Assembly (NCBI GenBank): GCA_037043455.1
Contig: JAWPHD010010985.1
Location: forward strand, 1 to 64,000
From: Cyrtodaria siliqua
Taxonomy: Eukaryota > Mollusca > Bivalvia > Adapedonta > Hiatellidae
Direction: 5' to 3'
Length of the DNA: 64,000 nucleotides
The stretch's first letter is position 1. Each line of letters opens with the position of its first letter. The position numbers were made by a program, and so were the translations under genes. The notes beneath the pieces are model-generated. The model was not told the origin of the DNA. It saw only the letters and a list, made by a program, of their open reading frames with translations, and ran no database searches. Below, one piece after another: positions 45,598 through 59,600 of this stretch.

Positions 45598-45774
45598 CCA
45601 TAAATACGTTGCACCACTAAAAGGCACGGACAGAATCTGTGAAAAATGTGATTTTCTTGTTAACCCCTTTTTGGGGACATATGTCACATTTGAAAATATA
45701 AAGAATAGGTTCTTATTCTTCACAAGTGTGTGAAAATTGTGATCTGGGAAAAATATGGTCCTACAGACGACCTC
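44421..45774. mobile_element. Candidate 1.35 kb DNA transposon with inverted ends
   Basis: CTGTAGGACCATATTTTTCC...AGATCACATTTTTCACAC at 44427 is matched in reverse complement at 45710-45768. The inside has no transposase that can be recognised; it holds a GACGGACGGACGGACAGA-type repeat and a (GAT)n tract (45547-45597). Likely a non-autonomous element with nested insertions. Confidence 0.6.
45547..45597 (+). repeat. (GAT)n microsatellite
   Basis: About 17 uninterrupted GAT triplets; on the - strand they read as poly-His in a spurious frame. Confidence 0.95.
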
Positions 45775-47089
45775 CATTATATCATTTTGGCCTACAACAC
45801 CTACTCCTACATCCGAACGGATGACAAAATCTAACCTTTTTAAAAGAACTATCTTAGAGACACTCAAAAATGACTAGCAAATTGGGGATAATGTAATGCT
45901 TTCAGCCTCTAATATTTCACTGAAGGTGGGTACCCCGAGAATGGCAGTAAAGAAATTATACTTTTTGCAAACATACTCCCAGTACAATTGTACCCATAAA
46001 AATGCAATTTTCAGTCAACATATCCTAAATGAACATGTTTTATGTTGGAAATATCATTTTTGGATGCTGTATGGGGATTTGTTATGATTTGGAGAATTTA
46101 ATTCAATCAGAATCTACCTTACAATCTGACTGTATGCCCTAATAGCCCCTATACATTCTTCAACCAATCAGAAGCCCTAAATAAATAGTGGTATGTGACC
46201 TAAATTGGCAAGTGAATGGTCTTTTATTAATATATCAGCTGATACTATTTTAATTTGACAATTTTCGTTCTCGGTGTATGAAGTGGCAGTGAATGTATTA
46301 TCCATATAAATAAATTCGCAATTTAAAAGAAGAAATACGATCCTATAAATAATGTATCGGGTTGGAGTTGAATTGAATTGTGGCTTACGGTGAACCAATA
46401 CAAAAGGTATACGGCGCCAACAGGAAAACACATTCAAAGTCCAGCTTCTATTTACATTTCTTGAAATTCTTTACTGTATTTACTGAAATTGCTTATTTCT
46501 GCAAAAACATAAGGAAATTGATTACAGTTCTATGGGTGCAAAATCTTAATTTCTCAATTTGTTTTGAATTTTGCACGTTCCGCCAAAATGATAAGTCAAT
46601 AAGCAATCACAATATTAGTGACCTATCAATACTCATTGTGATTACCTATTCCGTAGCTTAAAAAAACAAATCTCGTCTAAAATTCTTATTTTCTGACAGA
46701 AAAAAGTACTGACTATAAACTTTTTAAAGGAGAGATACGACGAAAAAATAGCATCATTTATATATTCATATATATTTTGTTGTATTTTTATCGACTGATT
46801 TGACATTGTTCAACTGTAGTGCCGAAGAAATTACTACTTTCGCGTATTCATGGATAACTTTGCTTTGCCTTCAAAGGAATTCGTTCATGCCTGATTTCAG
46901 GCAACGACCAATTAATCTCAAATCCGCTACTTCGTGAAAAAACATAGACATACCATCTCGAGAAGGATTTTCTTATAATTGAATGCAGCAGTTACATAAT
47001 CTCTCTATTTAATGATTAATGCTGTCTTTATCTATTATTTAAGTATTTGTTTATTATTTCGACTGTTTTTCCAATCGCAGGATTCTTTG
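45775..47089. other. Non-coding stretch
   Basis: AT-rich; no exon or repeat recognised. Confidence 0.45.
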
Positions 47090-47600
47090 GCTACCACTTA
47101 TACTATTTATACTGGAACTAATGTTTCTACTACAGTATACAGCTACTTCCTACTATATCAATATTTTCCGGAACCCAGCTGCTATATTAGGCTAGTTGGG
47201 TACGCGGGCTGTAGTTAGATAACTTAAAGAGTCATGACTATACATGTACATAGTATGTTTTATACTTATCAATTTATCAAAATGCTTTATCAAAAGAAAG
47301 TAGTTAGCTTGCATTATCAATATAAAGATATAAGACGACATTTGCCAAAGTTACTTCCCTTGACAAAAAATCCACCATTTGTATTGCGACCGCAGCAGAC
47401 GAAACGAGCAGTTGTTTTTATTGTGTTTTTTTCAGGTAAATTATTTATTTAAAGCAGTCTAAAGTAAATATTTAGACTTGAAACTTATTATTTAGAATTT
47501 CAGTTGCATTTTGGTTCTTGACGAAAAGTGACAAATACTCGCCAAAGGCTCAAGAGAAGAGATGTCACTCGCCAACATAAGCTGAAATTCTAAGTATCCC
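47090..47600 (+). repeat. Dispersed repeat family D, copy 2
   Basis: Shares ATACAGCTACTTCCTACTA, ATCAAAAGAAAGTA, AAAGTTACTTCCCTTGACAA and GACAAATACTCGCC..GGCTC blocks with copy 3. Confidence 0.6.
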
Positions 47601-48052
47601 ACCGTCATGCGTTTTCGACGTTCTTGTGTTTTCTCGTATTCTCGTTCTTGTGTTATCTCGTATTATTTTGAATTGTGTTTGAGTTTAGAGTTCAGCATGT
47701 GAAGATTTGTTGACAAACACAATGAAATTCCATCGTTAATGTTTTCGAGAAAAATAAATATTCGAGTGGTTATTTGAAAGAAAATTAATACTACTCTACC
47801 CGTTCTTCCCGTTTCTCACTTATCCCACAACTTCTCTTCAAATAACTTGTTTAACTAGGCTACAAACGAGAAAAAATCATCACTAATTTAAAAATACAAT
47901 ACGCGTCTGTGAAGATTGAATCATTGTCAATACAAAGGTCTCGTGAAAAAAATGTCCGAAAGTTAGGCATGTAATTGATTACTCCTGTTACACGTTTTCA
48001 TGTCTGTTTCAATGTTCGAGTACTGTATATACGCTGTCAAAATAATCCTAAG

Positions 48053-48921
48053 TATAGAGGCTATGAAGAAAAATGAAGATAAATCTTCACCATTAAGAAA
48101 CAATTGTAAAGATTTCTCTTCATATACTCTATCCGGCTTAGTGTTTGCCATAGATTTATCGATAGTCTCCATTTAGTTTTGACCCTATTTTTTCAACCAA
48201 TCAGTTGTCTCAGATTTTCAAATACTTGCACAAGTGTATTAGACAGAAATTCAACAACCCGGTGTGCAAATATGCGAACAGGGTGTGCAAAACAATTAGC
48301 TAACACGTGTTACGCGCCAATTCGCGACAAGTGGGTGTCTCTGGGGTAATTTATTTTCACAGATAAAGGTGAAAAAGGTGCATTTTAGATCATCTTTCTT
48401 CTATAATTGTAAACAAAACATTAACAATATTGAGACAGTAAGAGTTTGGAAGTGTTGTTTAACAAACAAAAACAAAAAACAAATTATTTTTTATACTTTT
48501 TACCCAACCCTCTCCTCCAAATATTGGCCGCGATTTTTCAAAAACGGCCGTGCAAAAGACGGCTGCGCGGTTGGCTGGCTAATACACTGACTTGCACCAA
48601 TTATTCATGAAGATTTTACTACAAGCAGTCTTCGCGGTGAAGTGTGTGACCTATATAGAGACTATGGTATATGGCAAATACTAATTAGTGTTTACCATAT
48701 GTTTTATCGATAGTCTCTAAGGTTCTAGGCCCATTTTCCATATTTTATCTCGATGTACATGGAAGATGAGCCTGGCATGTGCCATATAACCTTTTCATGT
48801 GTTGGTGCGCCTTAAAACCCAATTCAATTCAATTCAATTCTCTATAAAGGTCACACTTTGTAGCTACGCTACCTTCCTTTCGGTTTCTTAATGGTGAAGA
48901 TTTCTCTTCTTAGCCTCTATC
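48053..48921. mobile_element. Candidate 0.87 kb TIR element
   Basis: TATAGAGGCTATGAAGA...AATCTTCACCATTAAGAAAC at the left is mirrored by GTTTCTTAATGGTGAAGATT...TAGCCTCTATCC at the right. An inner palindrome AGAGACTATGGTATATGG...GATAGTCTCT spans 48657-48719. No transposase frame is seen. Confidence 0.6.
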
Positions 48922-49265
48922 CATCACGCTGGGATAATTTACCACGAAATTCTTGTAGTAGATATATATCATCACAACTGTGACATATTGGCTATAGCAG
49001 AGTAATTAACGAAAACCAAATTCAGAAAAATTGAAAAAGAGGCTTAACTTGTTCGAAAGTGGAAACAACATACCATTGTCCATTGACACTCTGAATACAT
49101 GCTGGAGTTATCTAATAAAGTCAGAACATGTAGTATATTTTATTACGTGAAGATACAACATAAAATACACAAATACAAGGTGGGGTTAAAAACAAATTTC
49201 GAATCTAATAAAAGGATAGATGTAATTAGAGTCGAGTTGTAAAGTCGTTTAATGGTTGATAGGAC

Positions 49266-50582
49266 ATGCATGTTTCTGCATACAACGTCTTGCATGTATT
49301 TGCACACACATCTTGCATGTTTCTGAATACAACATCTTGCATGTTTCTGTATACAATATCTTACATGTACAACAACTTACTTGTTTCAGTATACAACAAC
49401 TTACATGTTTCAGTATATAACATCTTGCATGTTTCTGTATACAACATCTTGCATGTTTCAGTACACAACATCTTGCATGTTTCTGTATACAACATCTTGC
49501 ATGTTTCTGTATACAACATCTTACATGTACAACAACTTACATGTTTTAGTATACAACAACTTACATGTTTCAGTATATAACATCTTGCATGTTTCTGTAT
49601 ACAACATATTGCATGTTTCTGTATACAACATCTTGGATGTTTTTGTATACAACATATTGCGTGTTTCTGTATACAACATCTTGCATGTTTCTGTATACAA
49701 CATATTGCATGTTTCTGAATACAACATCTTGCATGTTTCTGTATACAATATCTTATATGTACAACAACTTACTTGTTTTAGTATACAACAACTTACATGT
49801 TTCAGTATATAACATCTTGCATGTTTCTGTATACAACATCTTGCATGTTTCAGTATACAACATCTTGCATGTTTCTGTATACAACATATTGCATGTTTCT
49901 GAATACAACATCTTGCATGTCTCTGTATACAATATCTTATATGTACAACAACTTACTTGTTTAAGTATACAACAACTTACATGTTTCAGTATATAACATC
50001 TTGCATGTTTCAGTATACAACATCTTGCATGTTTCTGTATACAACATCTTGCATGTTTCTGTATACAACATCTTACATGTACAACAACTTACATGTTTCA
50101 GTATATAACATCTTGCATGTTTCTGTATACAACATCTTGCATGTTTCAGTATACAACATATTGCATGTTTCTCTATACACCTATCTTGCATGTTTCTGTA
50201 TACAACATCTTGCATGTTTCTGTATACAACATCTTGCATGTTTCTGTATACAACATATTGCATGTTTCTGTATACAACATATTGCATGTTTCTGTATAGA
50301 ACATGTTTCTGTATACAACATATTGCATGTTTCTGTATACAACATCTTGCATGCTTCTGTATACAACATCTTGCATGTTTCTGTATACAACATATTGCAT
50401 GTTTCAGCATACAACATCTTGCATGTTTCTGTATACAACACATTGCATGTGTCTGTATACAACATCTTGCATGTTTCTGTATACAACATCGTACATGTTT
50501 CAGAATACAACATCTTGCATGTTTCTATATACAACATCTTGCATGTTTCATAATTCATTATCTTGCATGTTTCTGCATGCAG
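49266..50582 (+). repeat. 1.3 kb VNTR with 24-bp unit
   Basis: Unit TTGCATGTTTCTGTATACAA + CATC, more than 50 copies with variants (CAGTATAC, CATATTGC). A variant block ACATGTACAACAACTTAC recurs near 49363, 49527, 49755, 49939 and 50074, giving a higher-order repeat of roughly 135-230 bp. As 24 is a multiple of 3, long open frames appear on both strands. Confidence 0.95.
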
Positions 50583-51059
50583 TTATATTCAAAGGACTGT
50601 AACTAGTCATTTTTAAATAACAATATCTTTCTGTTTTAATGTACCATTAAAAAGCAAACTTTGTAAGTAAATAATGCTTACTAAAATGAAAATTAAGCAA
50701 AAATAAATAATATGGTAAATTCGACGTCTATTCGACTTTTAATGAAACCAAACAATATTGAAACACAGTTCAGTAAAGATTTCTAGGAGTATATAATATA
50801 TAATATATAACAATACTAGCAGCTTGAATTGTATTTACCGTGTAATAACATGCATGCATGAAAAGAATTTCCCTGAATTAAACTAGAAGGGTGTTCAATG
50901 AAACACTTGCGTCTCCTGCCGTGTGCTTATTTCAGCAAGTACAATCTATAATGTTTGAAGACAGGGTGTGCAATCCTTCATAAATTATAGAGCAGTTTTT
51001 TTTAAAGTGTCAAGATTATGATAAGGGACACACAATTGCATTGGATACTTGATAAGGAA

Positions 51060-51660
51060 AAACTGTATAAAATGTCTTGACCATAGGTGAATATTTTGCC
51101 AAGTTATGATCTAGGTTAGGTTACAGGTTAACGTTTTATGAAAAGTGGCATAACTATGCAAACATGAAAGTCAGAGTAATTGGACGTCATGTTAAACGAC
51201 ATGCCTTGGGTTAAGATGAAGATGTTTGTGAAGATTCATGAACATAGGTCAAATACTTTTCAAGTTATGGCCAGTTATCAGGTTGGGTAGGTTGCAGGTT
51301 AAAGATTTATGAAAAGGGGCATAACTCTGCTGAAATGGAAGTCAGAGTTATTGGCCATGTGTAACAATATTCCGCGTGGTAAGATGGATGTGTGTTAAGT
51401 TTCATGAATATAGGTGAATTACGTCTTAAGTTATTGCCTATAATGGGATTGGTTAGGTTGCAGGTTAAAATTTTATGAATGGGGGCATAACTCTGCCACA
51501 CTGAAAGTCAGAGTCATTGGACATGTGTAACAATATTCCTTGGGTTAAGATGAAGATGTCTGTGAAGTCTCATGAATATAGGTCAAATACTTTTCGACGT
51601 ATGGCCAATGTTAGGTTGCAAGTTAAAGTGTGACGGACGACGACGGACAAAGGACAAAGT
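51060..51660 (+). repeat. ~166-bp tandem repeat, 3-4 copies
   Basis: GGCATAACT at 51151, 51317 and 51484 marks a 166-167 bp period; units share GAAAGTCAGAGTNATTGGAC and TTAAGATGAAGATGT. It closes with GTGACGGACGACGACGGACA, as in common bivalve repeats. Confidence 0.85.
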
Positions 51661-52371
51661 GACCCCTAAGTGTCTGCCATGCTACGCAGGCGACACACAC
51701 AAAAGTCAACATACATGCATAGGTATATAAGAACTAGGCTACATACATTAATGTAAACCATCATTAAGACTAACAATCAATAGTAGATACACTGTATTTA
51801 AACGGCAATAAATCAAACTTAATGAGAGCTAAGATAGCGAACTTGATATCCAGCCCTGCAATGAACCAACACATGAATGAAATTCTAGTAAGTGAAAATT
51901 ATGATTTTCCAATGTTCACTGAGCATGATTTTAGCCAAACTACAATTAAACATTGTTTGTACGCAGTTGATTAACAAAGTTATAACATCAGATGACGATA
52001 CGGTGTTGTTTGGTTCAGTTTTACTAAATAACATACACATGTTCCTATGAGAATTAATAACATCTAATCCTGTAATACAACCAATGCTGAAAATGATGCA
52101 CGTACGCACAGATAAGACAGTAGTAATAAATGCAGTAATGACGTAGCAATGATCGATGACGTAAAAATGAACGTAGACTAGTTTTGAAATAAAATGTGCG
52201 ACCTTTAAACGACGGATATAACGTCTTCAATACATTTAATCCCTTAGTAATGACGTTTTTGAGACTAAAGACCGCGTCCAGTAGAACAGATGCTGTATAG
52301 ATTTTCAGTTTGTTATTACTAGTTGTAAAATAAGCGAAAAACAACAACATTTGTTCCATCTTTAGTGGAGT
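51661..52371. other. Non-coding stretch
   Basis: No gene or repeat recognised; open frames on the - strand have no family features. Confidence 0.45.
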
Positions 52372-52530
52372 GCACGGTCAAGTGTTAGAGCGTCGGATTT
52401 CAGATCAAGAGGTCCTGGGTTGGGTCCTCGTCGTGGGTATGCTATTTATCATTAAGATAATTAACTCACATTGCTTAGAACTGATTCTGCACATAATAAT
52501 TGAAAGAAGGTGATTCGGTATCAGCAGATA
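52372..52530 (+). mobile_element. Degenerate tRNA-derived SINE
   Basis: A decayed head (GGTCAAGTGTTAGAGCGTCGG ~ box A; CTGGGTTGGGTCC ~ box B) followed by a body with ATTGCTTAGAACTGATTCTGC and GGTGATTCGGTATCAG. Confidence 0.5.
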
Positions 52531-53535
52531 GTAATTAAATTCCTGAAAACTTTTCTACACAGTACTGATCAGTGCAGTAAACTAGAAGGCCCAACCTGCA
52601 TGTCTAGCGCTATTGTGAAAGTAGTCCTAGACTGGACTGTATTTTGATTTGACCAATACTAATGCTTAGTATTTCATTTAATTATGTCGTATCGGAGACC
52701 GTACGTGACCTATATTTCGTCCAAATTTGGTAATAGCGACCGAAATATTGCACGTGATGTTTGTTGTATATAAGGAACATTTGTTGCACATGCTGTTTGA
52801 TGTATATAAGGAAGTCTGGTGGATGTTGGTGAACATCCTACAAGTAGTGAAGAAGATATAAATAAATGAAAGTCGGACGCACGAACGGACTGACACGTAT
52901 ACACCGAGACAAATTGTGATCGCTAACTCGAGATCCGTAAACGGGCTCGACAAAAACGCATGTTATGGAACCTAAATCCCTGTACCCAAATCGAACACAA
53001 TAGCATTTAGATCTACTGATGGGAACCTTTGGAAAACTCATTTGATTTTTGTTTAGTGAAAGACTAATTTCTATATACATATCACGTTAATTTGAGTATT
53101 ATGTTAATTTGTTATATCCATCTACTTATTCAGAAGTTCATGTTTTTCCTTATGTGATTTTCAAGCTTTCGGTCATTGTTACAAACGGATTACAAACAGA
53201 ATATTAACGAAGAATCCATTTTGTATAAATTTCAGTTGACACGTACTAGCGTAAACACGGCTATAGTAGCTTTAAACATCGGTTATCGCTTTAGCTCTTC
53301 CGGTACACATACAAAATGGATGCGTTGTGCACTAACGCAATATTGATGTTGAAGAAACATATGAGTAACATATAACATATGTGTTTCACATAATTTACTA
53401 TTCAACACATGAATGTGTTGCACATATAGGCCATTAAGGTGACTTATATCACATCCACTAACGTTTATAGTTGAATAGTGGGTGAATAAATGCCATATTA
53501 TGCACGCACGAGAATATTAATCAATATCCATGCCA
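52531..53535. other. 3' flank of acetylcholinesterase
   Basis: A ~40-bp unit (TTGTTGTATATAAGGAACAT / TTTGATGTATATAAGGAAGT) is doubled near 52760-52815. No AATAAA for the - strand was seen within 400 bp of the AChE stop, so the 3' end is undefined. Confidence 0.45.
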
Positions 53536-53675
53536 TTACGGTGTGCTGCAACTCCTCTGTTCTCGCTTATGGTCAATAAGAAAGCTGTCAAACTGTTTCT
53601 TCCACTCCACGATGTACTTCGTGCTCCAATCATTAAACTGAACTTTCCATTCCAACTCCATGTCCGACATGTTTG
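53536..53675 (-). CDS. AChE: Acetylcholinesterase exon 3: T-peptide (WAT) tail
   Basis: Acceptor attcttttcag, phase 1 in; stop TAA at 53538-53536. It encodes 45 residues with LEWKVQFNDW, YIVEWKKQFD and a cysteine four residues before the end. Spaced tryptophans and the final Cys are the signature of the T-type tail that forms amphiphilic helices, tetramers and links to proline-rich anchors (ColQ/PRiMA type). The spacing between the second and third Trp is one residue longer than in the vertebrate tail. It lies 4.6 kb from exon 2 and is too short to show up as an obvious gene on its own. Confidence 0.88.
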
Positions 53676-56600
53676 CTGAAAAGAATAAAAAAGACATATT
53701 TTTTTTTATTGTCATAAAGAATATGGACAGTTTTTTTTATTTTCTGGAATATGAATCGTTGATGTATGGTAGAACAACAAAATAAATGTCTGCTTGCAAA
53801 TACATGTATTTCCTTATTTTTCTTATGTATCAACTTATATATTACGTTTATTTTTAACAAAAGGAAATAGCACATAGCTTACCATCTATAGGTAATACAC
53901 ATCTACATAATTATGATTCATATAGTATTTAATAATACATATTACCAAGCAATAGTGTGTAACATAGGCCTATATTTACCATATACATTACCAAGCAATA
54001 ATGTGTAACATATGTAACCATATGTACTACACAGCTATACTGTGTAACACGTATTACCATATGCATTGCTAGCGCTGTGTAACATTTATTACTATTTACA
54101 AATGCAACTGATGCGTCTACTATACAATTACAGCTACTTCCTACTACGCCAATGTTTTCCCCAACTGCAACACCGTGCTAGTTGTACGCTGATAACTTAA
54201 AGAATCGTAAATCGACCATTTGACTATATATTTACGCAATGTTTATACTTGTCAATTTAGGAATATGATACTTTATCAAAAGAAAGTACGCATATATTAT
54301 CAATATAAGTTACTTAAATGCCACAACCATTTCTTCCAAAGTTACTTCCCTTGACAAAAGCTTCTCCTTTTGTATTTTGACCATAGCGGCCATGAGCTCA
54401 TGTTTATATTCATTTCCAGGTAAACTATGCTATTTAAACAGTTTGCATGATAAATAAAATTGCATGTTAGTAAATTAGAATTTCACGTGTATTTGGCTCG
54501 TGACGAAAGTGATCACTCGCAAGAGGCTCGCATTTATCACTTTGATACACTTGCCAAACTACAGTTGAAAGTCTAAGTTACTAACCATACATTTATTATA
54601 TATATCGATACGTTACCAAGTATCCTAATATTGTGTAGGATGTATAAGCAGAAACACTACACGGAAATAGTGTGTAATGTGTAATCATGGTTTATTCTTA
54701 TATTTATGTATTTGAATACTGTTATGCCATAAAACTACAATTTATTATAGACTATGACACACTATGACATTGCATGCATTTTATTCTTTAAATTGATAAC
54801 ACAAAGTATACTTACATTAGTTACGGCAAGGCAATCCATTGAGCAACCTCTATTGATGCAGTTAGTCAGCTACAAACAGCGCCAAATCACGGTAAATCTC
54901 GTTAATTCACGCAAACACACACAGTTAGCGGGGGTTAGTAACGGGAATCACATACTCGTAAAAACACACATTCCAGTAAGCATGCACTTTTATTTATGTA
55001 TTTACAGGCCATTTCGTTCAACGTATACTGAACGAACTACATTGTAAAATAAAAAATAAAAATACAATGTCAGAGATGCTTTATTTTATTATTTTTGAAA
55101 AATATCTGACCATTTAATAATTTCTAGCTGGTCATAAACGATACTAGCCTTTATTTCTAGCTGTGGAATCTACTGTATTTTGTATTTTAACCCTTAACTC
55201 GCTAAGCAAGACTAGAATAGCCTTTGCTTTCATTGTAAACCCAGATCAGCCTGCGAGTTACATACAGGCTGATCAGGGTTTACAATGTCCGGCTGCTGAT
55301 CAGTCATTTTGCCCATTTGTAACATAAATGGAATGCTTTTAATTCAAAGAAGGAAAGGTCCATTATATATATATAGCGGTTAGGGTTAATTACGTGTTCA
55401 CAAAGCACTGGCAAAGAAGTTATCATTTTTGCATCAAAGCTCTTGCTGTTTTCTGTTATATCACAATGTTTGCTCTACGCTTTTCTTTGTTATTTCAGGT
55501 CATTATTTGTCTGAAAGTTTTATATACGTGTAATATGTACACCAGTCTTCGAATAAACCCACTAGCCCGAAGCCCGGGGCTAGTAAACTGTCATTCGGGC
55601 TAGTTTTTTTTCCAGTTATGCAGTCGGGCTAAATGAACATGTACGGGTTTTCATTGAGTATATAAGAATTTGGGCTAGTGACATGGAAATGTTAATTCAA
55701 AGACTGGTACATACATTCGTGTTGATGATAACACTGCTTTTAAGGGAACAGGCAATACTGAAGTAGTTATTTTAGCATTACAATAAGCACTTATTAATTC
55801 AGAACCATTTTGACTAAATATTATTGCATGTAAATAATGACTGGTGAAAATTAATCAAAACTACAAATATACGAAAAGATTTTGCTTTGAAATATTCAAT
55901 ACTTTTAACAATGATTTTCAATCATGCAAGCTATGTAGAAAAACAAACGGAAATCGGCAAGTTTAAGAATCAAGATTGCCGCATGTCCGTTTAATTGTTT
56001 GTGTTTGTATTCACGTTCCATTGCTTTAAACATGCTTTAATACACAAATATTCTTTAACTGCAGAGGTCGATGGCAGTATACTTTTTTGATTTTTTGTGT
56101 AATGTTGCGCCTTTAAGCATATTCCAGTATTGCATTTTTGAAACGCGCTTTTTCTAGTTTCCGAGTTTCTGCGTTTTGTCATACAAGTATTTATTTTGTT
56201 TAATAGAACTTTTATATTCTGTTCTAGCACGCGTCATATTTACTCGATTACTATTATGTTTATCCGGTCTATATATATTTAACATTTGACAAAATTATTT
56301 TATATATATAGAGCCTATGCAGTTGTAAGGGCTTCTTTAGAGGCTTTATGGTTGTAGAGAGTTCTCTATAGTCTTTCCGATTGTAGCGGCGTCTCTAGGG
56401 TCCTGTCGGCTACATTAATATCAAGATAAAAGAGCCCGCATGCCAACAACCATCTCGACCAGTCATTCTTCCTCTCGACTGGTCTCAAATGCAGAGAACT
56501 GCGAATTGTTTCCATGCAACTGTCTAACGTCTAAATCAGCGCCTATATACGTGCGGTATCATGTTTAGCAGGTGAGTTAATACATACATTCCAAGCACAT

Positions 56601-59600
56601 ACGTTTACGTTGAAGTCTCAATTACTAATGGAAAGTAACTTAATTACTAATGGAACGTTACTGGAGTCTAAATATATGTTTTCCCAATGTAAGTCTAATT
56701 GAATATACGATCTAAAACCTAAAGCATATCGAATAGAGACTTACATTTGGAGACCAACGAGCCCAATATAGGCGGATTTGAAGTAGAATACCACATAAGC
56801 GGTGCTTGTGGACGTGAGAGGTGAAGCTTACACATTACGTCTCATGAACAGACTCAATAAAACCCAGTCTGCTACTTTATTCTCTTGGTTGCTTCCAAAG
56901 GATCTCTCTTATTAATATGTATCATAGGCTAATAGTCTGATTTCGTACTGCTTCACAAATCGTGTCGGTGATTTCATCACATTTGCAATTGAACCTATTC
57001 ATCGTATCTTAAAATTTTTAGACAATGTAAGAATGACTGAAACACAAAGCTTGAAACGAAATCGTTCAACTTGGTGGAAAACCTCTTAACTAACTTACTC
57101 ACACGAGTAAACGAACTTCATACAATCTTGCGAACATCATGAAATCAGTGGTTGTTTAGACAAGTTCACCATGACAACAGGAATAAACTACAACAGCGCA
57201 TCCATGTTTACTTAAAATGCAGAATAAATAGTCGTTTACACCGTCTATACACCTTAGTAAAACTCTAAAAAAACTTTGTTACAACCATTTACAAACGATG
57301 TTGTTTTTTGGTAAACTTGTGAATTAGGTATCATATTCTGGCTGCTTAAAACAATTTAAAAATTTGTGCTCTTACATTTGAGTTTTGAATCAGTTTTAAA
57401 TACATCAACGAAACTATAACACAATAAAAAGTATTCATGGTTTGTCTTAATATTTTGCTATTTTGTTGGAAATTCACACCAAAATATACGTTGTTGTCAC
57501 AAGTACCAAATGTGTACAGAAGCAGCGATTTCCTGCGCCTAGAGTCAAGTAATAGTTAAGAGTATGGTATCATTGAGTTAATTTAAACATCAAGATTGGC
57601 GGAGCCCATCGAGGTGTTTAAATTAACCAAAGCGATGAAACCATACCCTATTTGTTTTGTAGCATGTCCATTTCAGCTCCCTCTCATACTCTAACTTCCA
57701 ATAACTGGTAGTTGTAGTACACAATTTATTCTGACCGGTGTTATTTTCAATTAAACGTTACACCTGTGCTATTACAAAGGGAATTTTCAGTGACCATGCT
57801 ATAACAAGTATTAATTGAGTGTATAATGAGAAATTTCCTGCGTCCAGAGTCAAAATGAGTTTAGAATAGACATTTCTAACAGTACAGTACGATAGAAAGT
57901 TGTGCGATGACTATTCCATTTGGAAAACATTATTTTTCGTAATTCAATTTGTTTATGAATATATAAATAAGGTACCTTCACGATAACGTGAAATCCCTCG
58001 GGTTGTCAATAGTCGGGGTATTTGGGAAATTCGTCATAAATTCGTGGTTTTCACTTTTCATCTTGTAAGCATCATACAAGTAGAAAAAGTTAAAAACCAC
58101 TACTCAAGTAAAACATTAAGAGAGTGGTTTAATCATGCTTTGCTGTTGAGTTTACGTGCACTACTCTTGGCATGCCAAAATGAATGTTAGATTAATTGAA
58201 TTTGATTGGCGGGCTGTTTAATATGTCGATTAAAACGGGAAGTGACGTCATTTACCTGTCTTGATAACGAGGGTTGGCAGGTAATCCTTCCAGAATACGC
58301 ACTCGTTGACCCTTGATCCCGATTTAATAGCGTGCGTCTTGTCTAGAACGTTGATTAAGTCCGACCTGAGAATCAAATGTTTCCGGGTCGTGTTGTCGTA
58401 CAGTGGCCATTCGTCCAAGTGTAGTTCACCCGGCATTTTATTAGGATCGCTGTAAATACAAGCAACGGATACTTATATCATCTTAAAAGTCATGAACCCA
58501 ATTAAACCACAGGCTCATGTGTCTCTATTGATGAGGGTATAACCCTTTGAAACGCATCGCCTTGAACATCTCCCATGGATGCTCTCTTTACGGAACACCT
58601 CTAACACAAAACACCTCTAATTCAGAGTTGTTGGAATACCTACTGACATGGCATGGAATACTGCGCGTCATTTATGTGTTTAGTGGAATTTGACTGATAC
58701 ACTTGGTTTGAAGCAATTAACCTATATGTTTTATAACTAGTATAATCTCTTATAGATTGTGAAAATTCGCGTAAATAAAAAAAACAAATGTTCCTGTATA
58801 TCCATTTCTATTAGCACATGCATACGTGTAACGTGTACACCTGTATTTGTAAAGACATTCCTCCAAGCTTTCTGAAATAATCCACCCCTTAATTAAAAAA
58901 CGTTATATAAACATAGACTTTTTGGTCGTAGTCATCTCGGTATACAAAACAGATGAGGCCCGGAAATATATTTTTGTAAATTGTTGTTTTGACTGATAGA
59001 ACCCGCTTACACAATTAGTTGACCCAATAATGCTTGCATTTACAAACAGATATTCAGACAAACAGATATGTATACATTGTTTTTTTACGAGTGTTTATTA
59101 ATACAAGTTATTTCATACGTCCTAACAAATGGTGAGTATTGCATAAATGTTGCATCTCTGTGAGGGTGACAGTGGATATTGTTAACCTGGGGAAAATAAT
59201 GTCAACCGAGGCGAAGTTTATCTTAATGGAACACATGCATATGTTAATACATATGAACAAGTTATTTTCAAATAACCTTCAAATGATGTAAACAATAATC
59301 TAGAAACTATTAGAAGTCTGGCCCAAAAATAGTACACAATAGTACACGCTCCAACTATTTATATATGTGCTATTGAATGTTGTTTAACGGCTCATCAACA
59401 CAGTATAGGTTATTTAGAGCCGCCCCAGAGAGAGGGGAAGGATACATAGGAATCCGGGAACCTGCCCTACTCTTATTATCGAATAGTTTCCTATGGTTCT
59501 TTAACGTGCTCGGAGGATAGACCGATACACGGGACCGCCCGGTTTACGTCCCCATCCGACGGACGAGGCTGAGGGAAAGTGTCTTGCCCAAGAACACACC

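Larger units (their letters stand above)
53676..58255 (-). other. Acetylcholinesterase intron 2
   Basis: 4.6 kb without recognisable coding. It holds degenerate ~50 bp tandem repeats at 53930-54100, a dispersed repeat copy 54110-54580, a foldback MITE 55187-55389, a GGGCTAG-rich dispersed element 55545-55690, a fragment of the RT-element 3' tail at 56840-56910, and a hairpin near 57560-57650. No alternative C-terminal exon was recognised. Confidence 0.6.

Noticed and set aside
45433..45867. - strand frame with a run of histidines
   Set aside because: The His run is the (GAT)n microsatellite; the rest lies in transposon-like sequence.
49266..50606. Repetitive open frames (MFLYTTSC, LHVSVYNI and - strand ETCKMLYT types)
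   Set aside because: They translate a 24-bp non-coding VNTR in several frames on both strands; no splice or signal features.
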